In this document: positions 22,636-34,844 of the stretch, in pieces | Layout of the letters: the number at the start of each line of letters is the position of its first letter | Position numbering within the stretch: the stretch's first letter is position 1 | From: Molossus alvarezi | Lineage: Eukaryota > Chordata > Mammalia > Chiroptera > Molossidae | Reading direction: 5' to 3' | Assembly: GCA_037176705.1 (NCBI GenBank) | Contig: CM073891.1 | Location: forward strand, 53,384,571 to 53,448,570 | Length of the DNA: 64,000 nucleotides | Notes under the pieces: model-generated | The model's database searches: none | The model's input: only the letters and a program-made list of their open reading frames with translations | What the model was told of the DNA's origin: nothing | Translations under genes and position numbers: made by a program

Positions 22636-24617
22636 GTAAATACCTCAGAATAGCTCTTTAAACTGGTGACAGATGTTCTCTATTTTTCCTCCTATGGCAA
22701 CATTTATAGTAAATACAATTTAGTTTAAAAAATTAAATAATAAAAAGTTTGAATTTAAATTAAATGTGATTAATTTAGAACTTTAATTAGTACTTGTTTA
22801 GATTAGATTAGATTAGATTAGAACTTTAACACTCAGAAATATTTGCCAAAACGTTGTTTCATGAAGTATGTAATACGATATATTACTAAACAATAGTTAT
22901 TTAATTGGTCCAAATAAGAGTATTTTATAGAATACAATTTTTTAAAAAAAGAATATATGGCTAGTGGTTAATAAAATTCTAAACGTGATTTTTAAAAGGA
23001 AATCCAGATTTGGCATTTTCTTTGCTATTCATGAAGTTGCAACTTGCTTAAAGTAGGACTTTAACAATTTGTTTAAAGTAAACTTGAAACAATCTGCTAA
23101 GAACCAAATTCATAAATTAAGATAAAATGTCCTCAATACAGAGCCAGTCATATGTTATGTAATCCTAGATCAAGATCAGTTCTCTTTCCCATCTTTCAAA
23201 TCTCTTCTCCATTTTCTAAGCAAAGCCTCTGGCAAAAACAAGAGTGGTAAATTACATCTGGATTTAGAAAGAACTGAGAATTACTGCAATATTAATCAGA
23301 TTTGTAACATACGTATTATATGTGCCTTCAAGTGCTATTTCAATTTGAAAAGTGCTGTCTACAAAAAATGATCATTAATACTATGAATAATGCAATGTTA
23401 ATGTCATAAACATTTTGAGTATAATTGTTTCTTCTGCTTTTCTTAATGGTAACTTAATACCATTAATAGAATGTTAAGATTTTAATACTGTAGAAGTGAA
23501 AATTGAAAATGAATGTTCTAGAACTACACAGGCATATTTTAGTATTAATAACATTGTTTTAAAATATTAAGAAATCATCATTTTAAAAAATGTCCCAAAG
23601 GAATAGCAATATGCTACATTCATACCTTAGTCTGTACAGATAGTGTAAACTTGGAAGTATCTTTCAATTGTGAGGTCAAAAGCAATTTTCATTTCACAGT
23701 AAATAACAATGCTACAGAGACATCCTTCTCCCAAATGAAGCAATCATCATACTAATGTGCAGGTCAGCAGGCCACAGAGTGAAGAATCTGGAGGTGGGGA
23801 CCCTCTTTTGCTCCATAAGAAAAAAAGAGCATCAAGACAAGCATGCAGGTCCCTGGGCAAGTGTCTAATGTCCTTCTGACCTTAGCTAACCAACTATGAA
23901 AAGCATCATGCAAACAAGTTTTAGAACTATCTCCAAAAGAAACTAAAATGTTAGAGCCTAAGTTAAATTTATTCAAGTAGTGAATAATAGTGCAAACAAT
24001 ATTTTAATTATAATAAAACTACATTATGTAAAGACAACTAGAGAAAAATAAGAGAAGACAATGCATAGAGACAGATAATAGTACAAAATGGGTTTGTTTT
24101 ACTTCTAGTGATATTTTCCCCTTATCAGTTATGAAGTTCCCATAACTGGGAGGATTCCTTTTTTATCCTTGGAATCTCTAAAAGCCTTTTAATGTTGTTT
24201 ACCAGTGTGTTTCCCTTGCTGACACACAATGTAAATTGTTAGCAGCAGCAGTATTCTTTTTCTATTTTGTTCAATTCAGTCCCAGGAAAGTATTTTTTAC
24301 GTTAACAAATGTGTATTGAATGCCTACCAAATGCCAACCACTTGTCTTGGTATATCTTCTTGAATAAAAACATATCTCAGCACTTAAGTAAAAATGACCT
24401 AAAAAAGTTTTAAAATAAAAGACCTTCTATATTTTGGGGCCTTTAAGAAGAAACACTGCCAAAGTAGACTTACTTAATGACATGCTGGTAGATACACAAA
24501 TGCAATAAGATCTGCCAGTGTTTAAAAGGTATGAATAACACTCTCATGAAAGTCCAGATATTACTGCAAAAAAAACGGAAAAGAAGGCAACCTACTAGGG
24601 GTTCTACCACCTTTAAG
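22636..24617. other. LRRC17 intron 3, first part
   Basis: AT-rich, no recognised exon. A small (GATTA)n tract lies at about 22800-22822 and a weak MIR-like block near 24300-24350. Confidence 0.5.
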
Positions 24618-24627
24618 AAACAAATGA

Positions 24628-24884
24628 GCCCTGGCTGGTTTGACTCAGCGGTTAGAGGGTCAGCTTGCAGTCCATAGAGACCCAGGTTCGGCTTCTGCTA
24701 AGGGCACGTACTTCGGTTGCAGTGTGTCCCTGGCCCTGGTTGGGTTGTGCGGGTGGCAACCGCTCAATGTGTCCCTTTCACGTCAATGTTTCTCTCTCTT
24801 TCTCTCTCCCTCCCACTCTATCTGAACAAAATAAAATAAAATAAAATAAAATAAAATAAAATAAAATAAAATAAAGTAAAACAA
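24628..24884 (+). mobile_element. Ves-type SINE with (AAAAT)n tail
   Basis: Head 'gccctggctggtttgactca', 'ctaagggcacgtacttcggt', CT-rich stretch, and a tail of about ten AAAAT units. Ten-base duplication aaacaaatga at 24618-24627 and 24885-24894. Confidence 0.92.
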
Positions 24885-24894
24885 AAACAAATGA

Positions 24895-26572
24895 AATATA
24901 GCTTTTCAAGGTGCCTGGATACATATGGTTTAAGTAACAACTATAGTGCTTTCAAAATAAAATCTAGAAATGTTTACACATGCTTTCAATCTGGAGGGCT
25001 GACTTGTCTTAAGAAAAGTAAATTGTTGAGATCACTGACTCACAAATGCTAGCAGATAAAAAAAAACATGCAGTATCTTCAGAACTATCATTACAAGAAC
25101 TGACCTTTTGCTCCTCCCCACCGCCTGCTCTCCCCAAGTTATTTGCTTTGCACCAAAATAGGATTATTTTAGGGGGAATTAAAGGTTTTGTCTGAAAACA
25201 AATGACATGAAAATGCTTGATGGTATTGGTACAAGAACATGTTTGCCAAATTCAAAATAAGAATACTTTATGCTCTAACAAGAGTATTTTAAAACAGCAA
25301 TGAGAAAATGTTTGAAATAGAAACAAAATATTTGAAATTAGGATTGACTGATGAATTCTAGGGTATTTGGTCAGTCCACATCAACCACAATGTAGATAAT
25401 CTAGGTTTAGATTTCTTTACACCAAAAAAAAAAAAGGGCTTTTTGCTGTCTTATTTTCTGTTATATCTTTTATATTTGTTTTAATTATCCACCACCCCCG
25501 CCACAGAATTAAATACATATGGATTCAAAGCTGATAGCTGCCATAGTTTGCCAGAACACAACCAGATGTTTTTAAATTGTTGATAAAATTGTTTTCTTTT
25601 TGGATTTTACAGGAATATAAGTCCCTCCTCCTAAACTGGGGAAAGGCTGTTTTTTGGCATTTTCAGAGCTTATTGATATCCCAGGGAGCTGTCAAATCAT
25701 CCACCAGACACATTTTCACTTTTTATGTACTTATATCTTATATTTGAAATATTTTCCTAATTCATACCTTTTTTGTGGCATCTTTCCAGTGGGTATAAAA
25801 AAGAAATGCATGAGTCCAAAATACATCTTTTAGAAAGCTAACTGAAAACTGATTTTGTATATAAAATATTGTGTTCCAGTCAGTTTAATCAAGGGGAAAG
25901 CTTTGTGTGGGGGAAAAACATATTTCAGAACTTCTCCTTTAGAAGGGAAATACAATTAAAACCAAAATATTCTCCCGACACAGAAATCCTCTCCACAAAG
26001 ACAGTAGAGAAAGAAAAGACATTTGTATCGAATTAGCATGAAACCAGAACGGGATGCACACAACAGGCATCCGCTCTGAGATGGCAAAGGCAGGAAGAAG
26101 TCTCACGTTTCACATAGCCAAGCAGATGCAAACCGATGCTTATTTCCAGGACAAGTGATAACCAGTCCTTAAGCAAGAGAACTTGACAGCAGCATTGGTC
26201 ACACACACTTCACCCTAACTTTACCTGGTAATTGAGTTGACCAACTGTGTTAGTGAATTGGCTTTATCAAGAGGAAAACAATTTTTTATCTTTACAACAA
26301 GGGATAGTTTGCAACTTGGAGCAAGGCTCCTACCTTTCTTGATGATTTCAGTTCAAGGAGAGGGCTGCTAGGTTCTTGAGAAAGACATTTCTGGTTCATA
26401 AAGCTGACAAAAGGCCTTAGTCTTCTAAAGGATATGTATACATTTCAAAGATAGGAGAAAGTACTTAACAGGTGCATTGTCTCTTATTTTTTATATATTT
26501 GTCCTTATAAACACCATATAGTTGCATTTAACCCAAATACTCATTGGTTTAATAAATATTTTCTATTTGTAG
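24895..26572. other. LRRC17 intron 3, second part
   Basis: No recognised repeat or exon. It ends at a good acceptor (TTCTATTTGTAG) before exon 4. Confidence 0.5.
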
Positions 26573-26970
26573 CTGCTTTTCTAGGACTCACACATTTAGA
26601 AGAGCTAGATTTATCAAACAACAGCCTGCAAAACTTTGACTATGGAGTATTAGAAGACTTGTACTTTTTGAAACTCTTATGGCTCAGAGATAACCCTTGG
26701 AGATGTGACTACAACATCCACTACCTCTACTACTGGTTAAAGCACCACTACAACGTCCACTATACTGGCCTGGAATGCAAAACGCCTGAAGAATACAAGG
26801 GGTGGTTTGTGGGAAAATATGTTCGGAGTTACTATGAAGAATGTCCCAAAGACAAATTACCAGTATACCCTGAAACATTTGACCAGGATACAGAAGATGA
26901 TGAATGGGAAAAAATACATAAGGATCACACAGCAAAGAAGCAAAGTGTAAGAATCACTATAGTGGGATAA
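26573..26970 (+). CDS. LRRC17: LRRC17 coding exon 4 (residues 310-441, stop TAA)
   Basis: Follows acceptor TTGTAG (26567-26572). It completes the second LRR block (LEELDLSNNSLQNF, LKLLWLRDNPW) and the second LRRCT cap: Cys354 in NPWRCDY, then Cys378 and Cys400. After that comes an acidic tail (DQDTEDDEWE) and the basic C-terminus ending ITIVG and TAA at 26968. With exons 2 and 3 the coding length is 772+156+398 = 1326 nt, 442 codons with stop. No frameshift or stop interrupts it, so this is an intact gene and not a retrocopy (introns are present). Confidence 0.96.
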
Positions 26971-27440
26971 TTTGGAAATTCTATTGCAACTAGTTATATA
27001 TTTGCTATACTGGTGTCAGAAAACAATATGTTTACATTTCAATTAACTGTGTTGCCTATTTATGCAGGGTTATCCAACCAAAGGAAGGTTTCTTTAATTA
27101 TTTTGATTATTATAGTAATCAAGGGAATACTCTCCTCCTGTTTGCCTGCCTATTTGCAGAACAGTGTTTGGTGACGATTCCGTGGTAGTAACCTGCAGAA
27201 GCTGGGTCCTAACAATGGCATTAGAATTTCTTAATGTCCTGTATAGATGTTTTACTACTTTTTGAAAATAATTTTTAAATGTTCATTTTATATGTCTTTT
27301 GATAGCTGCATGGACATACCTAAACTTGATCAAAATGAAAAGATACAAATGCTTAGTAATAATAAAATGTCGTTCTCTCCCCTTGATCCCCACCCCCAGT
27401 TTTTTTTCAGTAGGTCAGTTTACACGTTGAATAAATTTCC
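26971..27440 (+). other. LRRC17: LRRC17 3' untranslated region (putative)
   Basis: Sequence after the stop codon with AATAAA hexamers at 27361-27366 and 27430-27435, either of which could end the transcript. No repeat intrudes here. The precise cleavage site cannot be read from sequence. Confidence 0.6.
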
Positions 27441-28000
27441 ATTTCTTATTCTTGTGAATTTTATAATGAGGTCCTAGTAAACCCAAATTCTCAACTACTC
27501 TTCATTGATTCTTACAAAACCATCAAACTAAACCTGAAGAAGAACTGTCACAAGCAATAGTAGAGAATCTGAGAATTATATTGGAGGCTGATCAGAAAAT
27601 GGTACTCTAAGGAGTTACAGATGATGTGAATCATGAGCCCTGAAGAATATTGTGAACATGAAAACAGAACTAGTTTTTCAATAGCATTCAGACTAGGAAG
27701 CCATCTGTTAGGGGGGAAGGGCCTGAGCCCTTCCTGCTAACTAATATTTCAAGGAGCATAAAACAAAAGATGAATTTAGGATTTAGTGTCAGGATTTGGG
27801 ATAAAGCAGAAAGAAAAAAAGAAAAAGTCGCATCAAAGGAAATGAGGGAGAGGTCGGTACCTAAGAGATGCCCTATCATTTGGGTTTGCAGGTTAAAATG
27901 AGCTCACTTAGAGAAACAGATCACCAAAAAAAGAAGAAATACCTGGAAACTGACCCCATGAGTTTACCTTTTGATAGTTAGCTGTACTATTAGAAAGAAA
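27441..28000. other. Downstream of LRRC17, no gene seen
   Basis: No exon, RNA gene or repeat recognised. Confidence 0.5.
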
Positions 28001-28004
28001 AGTA

Positions 28005-28062
28005 GCCCTGGCCGGTATGGCTCAGCAGTTAGAGCATCGGCCTGTGGTCCAGAGAAAAAAAA
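28005..28062 (+). mobile_element. Very short Ves SINE insertion (tRNA head only)
   Basis: Only about 50 bases of the SINE head are present (gccctggccggtatggctca to 'ggtccagag'), followed directly by eight A. The heptamer aaaagta occurs at 27998-28004 and 28059-28065. It looks like insertion of a head-only RNA and not a decayed full copy. Confidence 0.7.
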
Positions 28063-28264
28063 GTAAAATGAAAGAAATATGTACATGTCCCTAAAAGTAC
28101 CACCTTTTCCTTTTTTTTTTTTTTTTTTACAGCTTTCTTATTCACATGGAGTTGAATACATTTTTATTTCTCATATCAAAGTATTTCTAAAAAGTTTACC
28201 AACTGGTCTTATTTGATACTTGCACAAATGCTCAAAGCACAGAAAATGGTATAGGACAAACAGT

Positions 28265-28470
28265 AATGAGCATTTCTTAAACAACTCCTAGATGCCAGAC
28301 ACTGTGTTAAGAGCTTCACATATTCTATTTCTAATTCATAAAATATTCCTTTGAGGTAGGTGATAGTATCTGCATTTTCTAATGAGAAACCCCAGGCTTA
28401 GAGTTTAGGTAACTTGGACAAAGTCACAGTGCTGACAGGCGGCAGAGCTAGGATTCAGGTCCCCCTAAGC
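28265..28470 (+). repeat. MIR
   Basis: 'gatgccagacactgtgttaa', 'cattttctaatgagaaaccc', 'gcagagctaggattcaggtc' in MIR order. A poly-T tract lies shortly upstream (about 28111-28129). Confidence 0.78.
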
Positions 28471-28502
28471 CCTTTCTGCTGTGCAGGGCTGCAGAGTGCT
28501 CT

Positions 28503-29925
28503 TTATTATTATTTTTTTTAATTACAGCTGACATCCAATATTATTTTGTATTAGTTTCCAGTGTATAGTACAGTGGTCAATCATAACCTTCACAAAGTGC
28601 TCCCCCTGATATGTCCATTACCCATCTAACACCATGTATAGATATTACAATATTTTTTACTATATTCTCTATGCTGTGCTTTACATCCTCATAACTATTT
28701 TGTAACAACAAATTTGTACTTCTTAATTACTTCACTTTTTCACTGAGTACCTCTGGCAACCATCAGTCTGTTCTCTGTATCTATGAGTCTGTTTTTGTTC
28801 TGTTTGTTCATTTATATTACTCTTCAGGTTCCACATATAAGTGAAATAATGTGGTATTTGTCTTTCTCTGACTGACTTATTTCACTTAGCATAATACTCT
28901 CTAGGTCCATCCATGTTGTCACAAATAGTAAGATTTCATTCTTTTTTATGGCTGAGCAATTATTCCATTGTATATATGTACCACTACTTTTTTTTTATTC
29001 ACTCATCTATTGATGGGCACTTGGGTTGCTTCCATATCTTGGCTACTATTCTAAATAATGCTGAAATGAATATACGGTTACATATATATTTTCAAATTAG
29101 TGTTTTGGGTTTCTTCAGATATATACCCAGAAGTAGAATCACTGGGTCATAAGCAGTTCTATTTTTAATTTTTTGAGAACCATTCATACTGTTTTCTATG
29201 GTGGTGGCACCATTCTGCAATCCTACCAACAGCGCATGAAGGTCCCTTTTCCTCCACATCCTCACCAACACGTTGTTTATCAATTTATTGATGATAGCCA
29301 TTCTAGCAGGTGTGAGGTGATATTTCATTGTGATTTTAATTTGCATTTCTCTGATGATTATTGACAGTTGAGTATCTTTTCATATGTCTATTGGCCATAT
29401 GTATTTCCTCTTTGGAGAAGTGTCTATTCGGGTCCTCTGCCCATTTTTAAATTGAATTTTTGTTTTTTGGTGTTAAGTTGTATGAGTTCTTTATAAATAT
29501 TGGATATTAATACCTTATGAGATGTATCATTGGCAAATATCTTTCTTCATTAAGTAGGCTGTATTTTTTTAAAATATGTTTTTATTGATCTTTTAGAGAA
29601 AGAGAGAGAGAAAGGGAGAGAGAGATAGAAATATCCATGTGAGAGAGAAATATCGATCAGCTGCCTCCTTCACACCCCCTACAGGGGATCGAGCCTGCAA
29701 CTCTGGCATGTGCCCTGACCTGGAATCCAATTGGGACCGCTCAGTCCATGGGACAACACTCAGTGCACTGAGCCACACTGGCTGGACCAGTAGGTTGTCT
29801 TTTTGTTTTGTTTATGGTTTCCTTTGCAGTGCAAAAACTTTTTAGTTTGATGTAGTCCCATTTATTTCTTTTTCCTTTTGTTTCCCATGCCTGAGGAGAT
29901 ATATCAGAAAGAATACTGTGCAGAG
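28503..29925 (-). mobile_element. Older L1 3' part, reverse orientation, split by a SINE
   Basis: Read on the minus strand it runs from ORF2 C-terminal sequence (near 29925) through the zinc-knuckle region to the 3'UTR (28503-28600, the 'taatattattttgtattag' block). Frames are broken (open pieces at 29092-29346 and 29741-29953). A Ves SINE splits it at 29563-29788. It is more diverged than the 37-63 kb copies. Confidence 0.85.
29563..29788 (-). mobile_element. Ves-type SINE inside the minus-strand L1
   Basis: GA-rich reversed tail, 'atatcgatcagctgcctcct' body, tRNA-like head ending 'gccacactggctgg'. Duplication agtaggctgt at 29553-29562 and agtaggttgt at 29789-29798 (one mismatch). Confidence 0.9.
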
Positions 29926-29999
29926 CACTCTTGACTATGCTGCCTTGCTTCAAACTTTGAAAACCAGATCCTAAAGAGGAATAATAGATATCAGGAAGG

Positions 30000-31510
30000 T
30001 TAAACTGTTCTCTCTAAAAACACCCATGTGGTCATTTGGCAGGAAAGAGTCTTTGGCCAAGTCATTTAAATCTGTATTAAGAGGGCTATTTGTTTGTCTT
30101 GGAGCATTGGTCTGAGACGCAGACTTCAGGTTTGGCACACCTAGGGGCCTACAAAGCTGCTCTCAGGGAATATAACCCTGTGGATGCCATCTTTGCACTT
30201 TCCCCCTGCTTTGCTACAGCTCACTGGTATCTCTCAGAAAAGAAGTTATACATTTTTCTGAAGCCTCTATTTTGCAAAAGCTGTCCAGTGGACACCTCCA
30301 TATTGCCTGGCTCTGGTGGCCTTTGGAGCTTACATTTGTGTTCCCACAGGACTGTATATACTTGGATATTTGAAAAAATGCTGCCTGAGGTCTAATTTCT
30401 AATCAGCCTGAACCCAGGTGTTGACTGAGATCTGACCTTTTGGGACACTGACAGGTCACTTGGCACATCTCAAACTACTGGGAGGTATTAAAAATATAAT
30501 AGGCTGCTTGGACAATCACAAAGATTTGAGAGACAACCAAGAGCTAAAGAAGGGTTGAACAACAAGATTCATTTCCTACACAAGGCTACTCCTTCAAGAC
30601 TGGGAGAGGTGGTTGTTGCATTTAATAGATAGACACCAGCACAGAGAATCAAGCCAAATGAAGAAACAGAGAAATATGTTCAAAATGAAAGAACAAGATA
30701 AAACCTTGGGGAAAAAAACCTTAATAAAATGTAGACAAGTAACTGACCTGATAAATAGCTTAAAGTAATAGTATAAGGATGCTCATTGAACTTGGGAGAA
30801 GAATGGATAGACACACTGAGAACTTCAACAAAGAGATAGAGAAATAAGAAAGTACCAAATTGAAGTCACAGAGTTGAAGAATACAAAACTGAACTGAAAA
30901 ATACACTAGAGAGGGTCAAGGAAGACTAGAGAAGCAGAAGAAAGCACCAGTGAACTCAAAGGCAAGGCAGTGGAACTGAATAAAAGCAGCAAAAAAAAAA
31001 GTATAAAAATAAGTGAATATAGCTAAATGACTTATGGGACAACATCAAACACATTAACATTTACAGTATAGGAGAAAGAGAAGAGAGAAGAAGGAACAAA
31101 AAGATCTATTTGAGGAAAAAGAAGCCCAGAGAGTTCCAAATAAGATGAAAACAAAGAGACACACACCAAGATACATTATAATTAAAATGTCAAAAGTTAA
31201 AGACAAGGAGACAATTTTAAAAGCAGCAAGAGGAAAACAACTTGTTATGTACAATGGAACCCCCCCTAATATTATCAACAGATTTTTAAGTAGAAACTTT
31301 GCAGGCCACAAGGAAGTAACACAGTGTTACACAGTATTTTAAAAGTGCTGAAAGAAACAACTTCCAACCAAGAATACTCTACCCAGCCAGTTATTCAGAA
31401 TTGAAGAAGAGTTTTCCAGATAGGCAAAAGCTAAAGGTGTTTATCATCACAAAACCAGCCTTACCCAAAATGTTAAAGGGACTTTAAACTGAAAAGAAAA
31501 GGCAATAATT
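30000..31510 (+). mobile_element. Older L1 fragment: 5'UTR part and ORF1
   Basis: From about 30580 the sequence follows the L1 end-of-5'UTR and ORF1 order ('ccttcaagactgggagaggt', 'caaaatgaaagaacaagata', then the 'agacacacaccaagatacat' and 'aaaagcagcaagaggaaaac' segments). It ends near 31500 with the ORF1 stop region ('atgttaaagggactttaaac'). ORF1 is interrupted. The part before 30580 is only tentatively assigned to the 5'UTR. A second L1 5' end starts immediately after at about 31518. Confidence 0.65.
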
Positions 31511-31706
31511 GTAACAAGAGAAGGAGTTCAAGATGGTGGCACAGGAAGTCCCTGAACATACCTCCTCCCATGAACACATCAAATCTATACTAAGATAGAG
31601 CAATTCCCCCTGAAGAATTATTGAGGACTGACTGAACAGCTTCCACTGGTGACCAGAGCCAGACAAATATGGAGGTGTCCACTGAACTCACACACATAAA
31701 AGACTA

Positions 31707-31712
31707 CAAAAA

Positions 31713-31755
<43 letters not shown>
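31707..31755 (+). repeat. (AAAT)n microsatellite
   Basis: About twelve AAAT units inside the old L1 5'UTR. Confidence 0.9.
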
Positions 31756-32114
31756 GAGAGAGATCACATTGAAATAAGTGAGAGATGGAGACATAGTATT
31801 GTGGTAATCTCACTCCCAATACATAGAACTACAGTAGGGGGTTATTACTGAGGGGCCTATGCCAACTTGCCTTCCCTGAGGCATAGAGATAAACAGTAGT
31901 TTAAAGGGCCCCCAGATGATATGGGAAGGAAATCCATTTACTAATCCTAGAACATCTGCCAAATGGGAAGGGCACTGGAGGAACTCTCTCCAGTGGTACC
32001 ATTTATTACACTCCCCCACACATCTTGATCAATCAAACAAGAGCACAATCCAGACACTCTTATCAACCATCCAAGGCTGCTGCAGTGCACTCCAAGATTC
32101 AGGCTCACACCAGC

Positions 32115-32500
32115 TCCATGGTTTGCTCCTGGGACTCTCCATGGCTTGCACCTGTTCTAGCTACAGCTCACACCATAGCCCGGCTTGTCTCCAGGCCTTC
32201 CCACAGACCATTTTCCCTTCAGCTGTAGATCTGAGCCTTAATGTGGCTTATTCCCAGGACTCCCTGTGGCTCACACCTGCTTCAGCTAAAGCTCTGTGTC
32301 TCAATGGAGCTTGCCTCCACGACTTCCCATGGCCCAAGTTTATGCCAACTGCAGCTCCAGCTGGTCTGCCAAGGTGGCCCCAGAGCAGCTTGCTCCTAGA
32401 ACTCACCATGGCCTTCACACACTCCAGTTTCATCTCCAACCAGCCACCAAGGCAGATCTAGTTCAGCTTGCCCTTGCATTTTTCTATAGCCCATCCCAAT
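32115..32500 (+). repeat. Degenerate ~63/79-bp tandem repeat in an L1 5'UTR
   Basis: A motif of the form gcttg-ctcc-ggactccc-atggc recurs six times starting near 32121, 32183, 32246, 32309, 32388 and 32466. The spacings are 62, 63, 63, 79 and 78 bases. The repeat keeps a frame open (31916-32461, 181 residues), which is probably an effect of repetition and composition and not a gene. Confidence 0.65.
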
Positions 32501-34196
32501 CTACCTCTAGCTCCAAGTAGCCTGACAAATACCCCTGACACGTGAATTCTATGAAGGGAAAGCCCCTACCCAAGGCCACTTTTTCAAGTCTGGGAAAGGT
32601 TGCTGCTTTTGCCAAATTCATAGAAAGAAAAATATTCAAAATGAGGAGATAGAGCAATATGTTCCAAATGAAAGAATATACTCCAAATTAAAGAGCAGTA
32701 CAGAACTCCAGAAAAAGAACTAAATAAAATAGAGGTAAGTAATTTACCTAACAAAGAGTTGGGAAAGAAATAGATGAAATCAGTGAGAACTTCAACAAAA
32801 AGATAGAAAATATATATTTTTAAATCAGAACCGAAGACTACAATAATGAAAATGAAAAAAATATACTACATGGAATCAACACAGCTTAGATGATGCAGAA
32901 GAACAAGTCAGTGAGCTGGAAGACAAGATAGTGGCACTCACCCAATTGGAACAGGAAAAAAAAATTGTTTAATAAGGATAGTTTAGGGGACTTCTGGGAC
33001 AACATCAAGCATATCAACATCTGTAGAGAAGAGAGAGAGAAAGAGAAAGAAAATATATTTTAAAAAATAATGGCTGAAAACTTCTCTAACCTGGTGAACA
33101 AAACAGATTTACAAGTCCAGGAAGCACAGAAAGACCCAAACAAGAAAAACCCAAAGAGGTCTACACTTAGACACATCATAATTAAAATGCCAAAAGTTAA
33201 AGATAAAGGGAGTATCTTAAAAGCAGCAGGAGAAAAACAGCTAGTTACTACAACAAATCCTCCATAATGAACTATCAGCTAAGTTTTCAGCAGAAATTTT
33301 TTAGGACAGAAGGGAGTAGCATGATATGTTCAAAGTAATGAAAGGGAGAAAACCCACAATAAAGGTTACTTTCCCAGCAAGTTTATTATTCCAAATTGAA
33401 GGAGAGAAAAAGCATTTCCCAGACAAAAGCTAAAGCAGTTCATCACCACTAAACTAAACTACAAAAAGTATAAAAGGGACTTTTGTAAGTAGAAAAGAAA
33501 ATGCCAAAACTAAAAATATAGAAAAAATATATAGGAAAGAAAAAATCCCACTGATAAAGGTAAACATTTAGTAAAAATAGTAGATAAACCAATTATAAAG
33601 CTAGTATAAAGGTAAAAACACAAAAATAATAAAATCATGTGTAACTATAGAAATAAATTAAGGGTAATACACATGTGGCACAACATATGTAAAATATAAT
33701 GATAAACATGAGATATGAGTAAAAAGTGTAATGCTTGTAGAATGTATTCAAACATAAGTGACTATAAATTTAAAAGACTGCAATAAAGATAGTTTGTTAA
33801 ATATGAATCTCGTGGTAACCACAAAGCAAAAACCTATAATAGATACACAAAAAAATAAATAAAAAGGAACCCAAACAAATCACTAAAAAATGTGATCAAT
33901 GTGAAAAATTAGAGAGCAAGAGAAGAAGAAAGGGAGTACAAAAAAACCCACACAAGAAACAGAAAATAATTAATAAAATGGCAATAGCAACATATCTATT
34001 CATAATTACTTTAAATGCTCCAATCAGAAGACACAGGGTGGCTGAATGGAGTGAGAAAAAAAAATTCAGCTGGGTTGGTGTGGCGCAGTGTTTGAGCTGC
34101 GATCCATGCACCAAGAGGTCGCTGATTCCATTCCTAGTCAAGGCACATGCCCAGGTTGTGAACCTGATCCCCAGTAGAGGGTGTGCAGGAGGTGGC

Positions 34197-34844
34197 TGTT
34201 GTAACCCAGGAGATCGACCACACTCAGACTCAATTTTTCAGTTTTTGGGGATGTTTTATTACCTGCGCAGGGACTGCAGCCAACCTACACAGAGGAGAAC
34301 TGCAGCCCTGAGCTCAGGGGGAGGGTTGCTTATATAGGGCAGGGGTCATTCAAGAGTTTAGCAGAGCAAGCAAGCTGCTTGTACAGAAGCGGAGGCAGTT
34401 AGTGATAAGCAGGAGGGAACGAAGGTGGGAGGGAGCTGAGGTGAAAGGGAACTGGGTAAACTGGGTCAGCATACATCTATCCTGCTATTCATTCCATTAT
34501 CCAAGTTTTAAAAACTAACAAATTCTAAACGGATATCAGCAGTCAGTCAGGTGCAATACACACATGTTTAACAGTTACAGTTTTATGGGGTAAAGGGAGC
34601 TTCAGTTTCTCCCTATCAGTTTCTTTACAGAGCATGCAGGACACTCTGGCCTTGGGGCCGTTTCTGTCCTCCCTTTTCCTGAAGGATGTTGCTTTTCAAA
34701 TTCCCAGTGAAGGTCAAACTCTGGTTACTTTTTATGGGGCTAAAGCCCTCTATAACATTCTCCATTGTTCATCTTGCTGTTCTGAGGTTGTTAATTAGGG
34801 AAGCTTAAAGACAAGTTGGATTCTAAGGACAGTGAGCTACAACA
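34197..34844 (-). mobile_element. Solo LTR of an endogenous retrovirus
   Basis: A 648-bp block with ends TGTTGTA...TACAACA, a 7-base inverted terminal match with TG/CA borders. It is flanked by the 5-base duplication gtggc (34192-34196 and 34845-34849). Read on the minus strand it has a TATA box (CTATATAAG, around 34329-34337), then about 75 bases on an AATAAA (34255-34260), then a short U5 of about 55 bases. That order fixes its orientation. No internal retroviral sequence is present, so this is a solo LTR left by recombination. The class is not certain from sequence. Confidence 0.85.
34255..34337 (-). promoter_or_regulatory. LTR core promoter and polyadenylation signal
   Basis: On the minus strand a TATA box at 34329-34337 and AATAAA at 34255-34260 mark the U3/R and R/U5 parts of the solo LTR. 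Any transcript would run toward lower coordinates, in the FBXL13 sense direction. Activity is not shown by sequence. Confidence 0.6.

Noticed and set aside
30090..30395. 101-residue frame as an FBXL13 or other exon
   Set aside because: No suitable splice sites or LRR pattern; the region more likely belongs to an old L1 5'UTR.
31916..32461. 181-residue open frame as a gene
   Set aside because: It lies in an L1 5'UTR tandem repeat, has no splice or promoter context, and resembles no protein.
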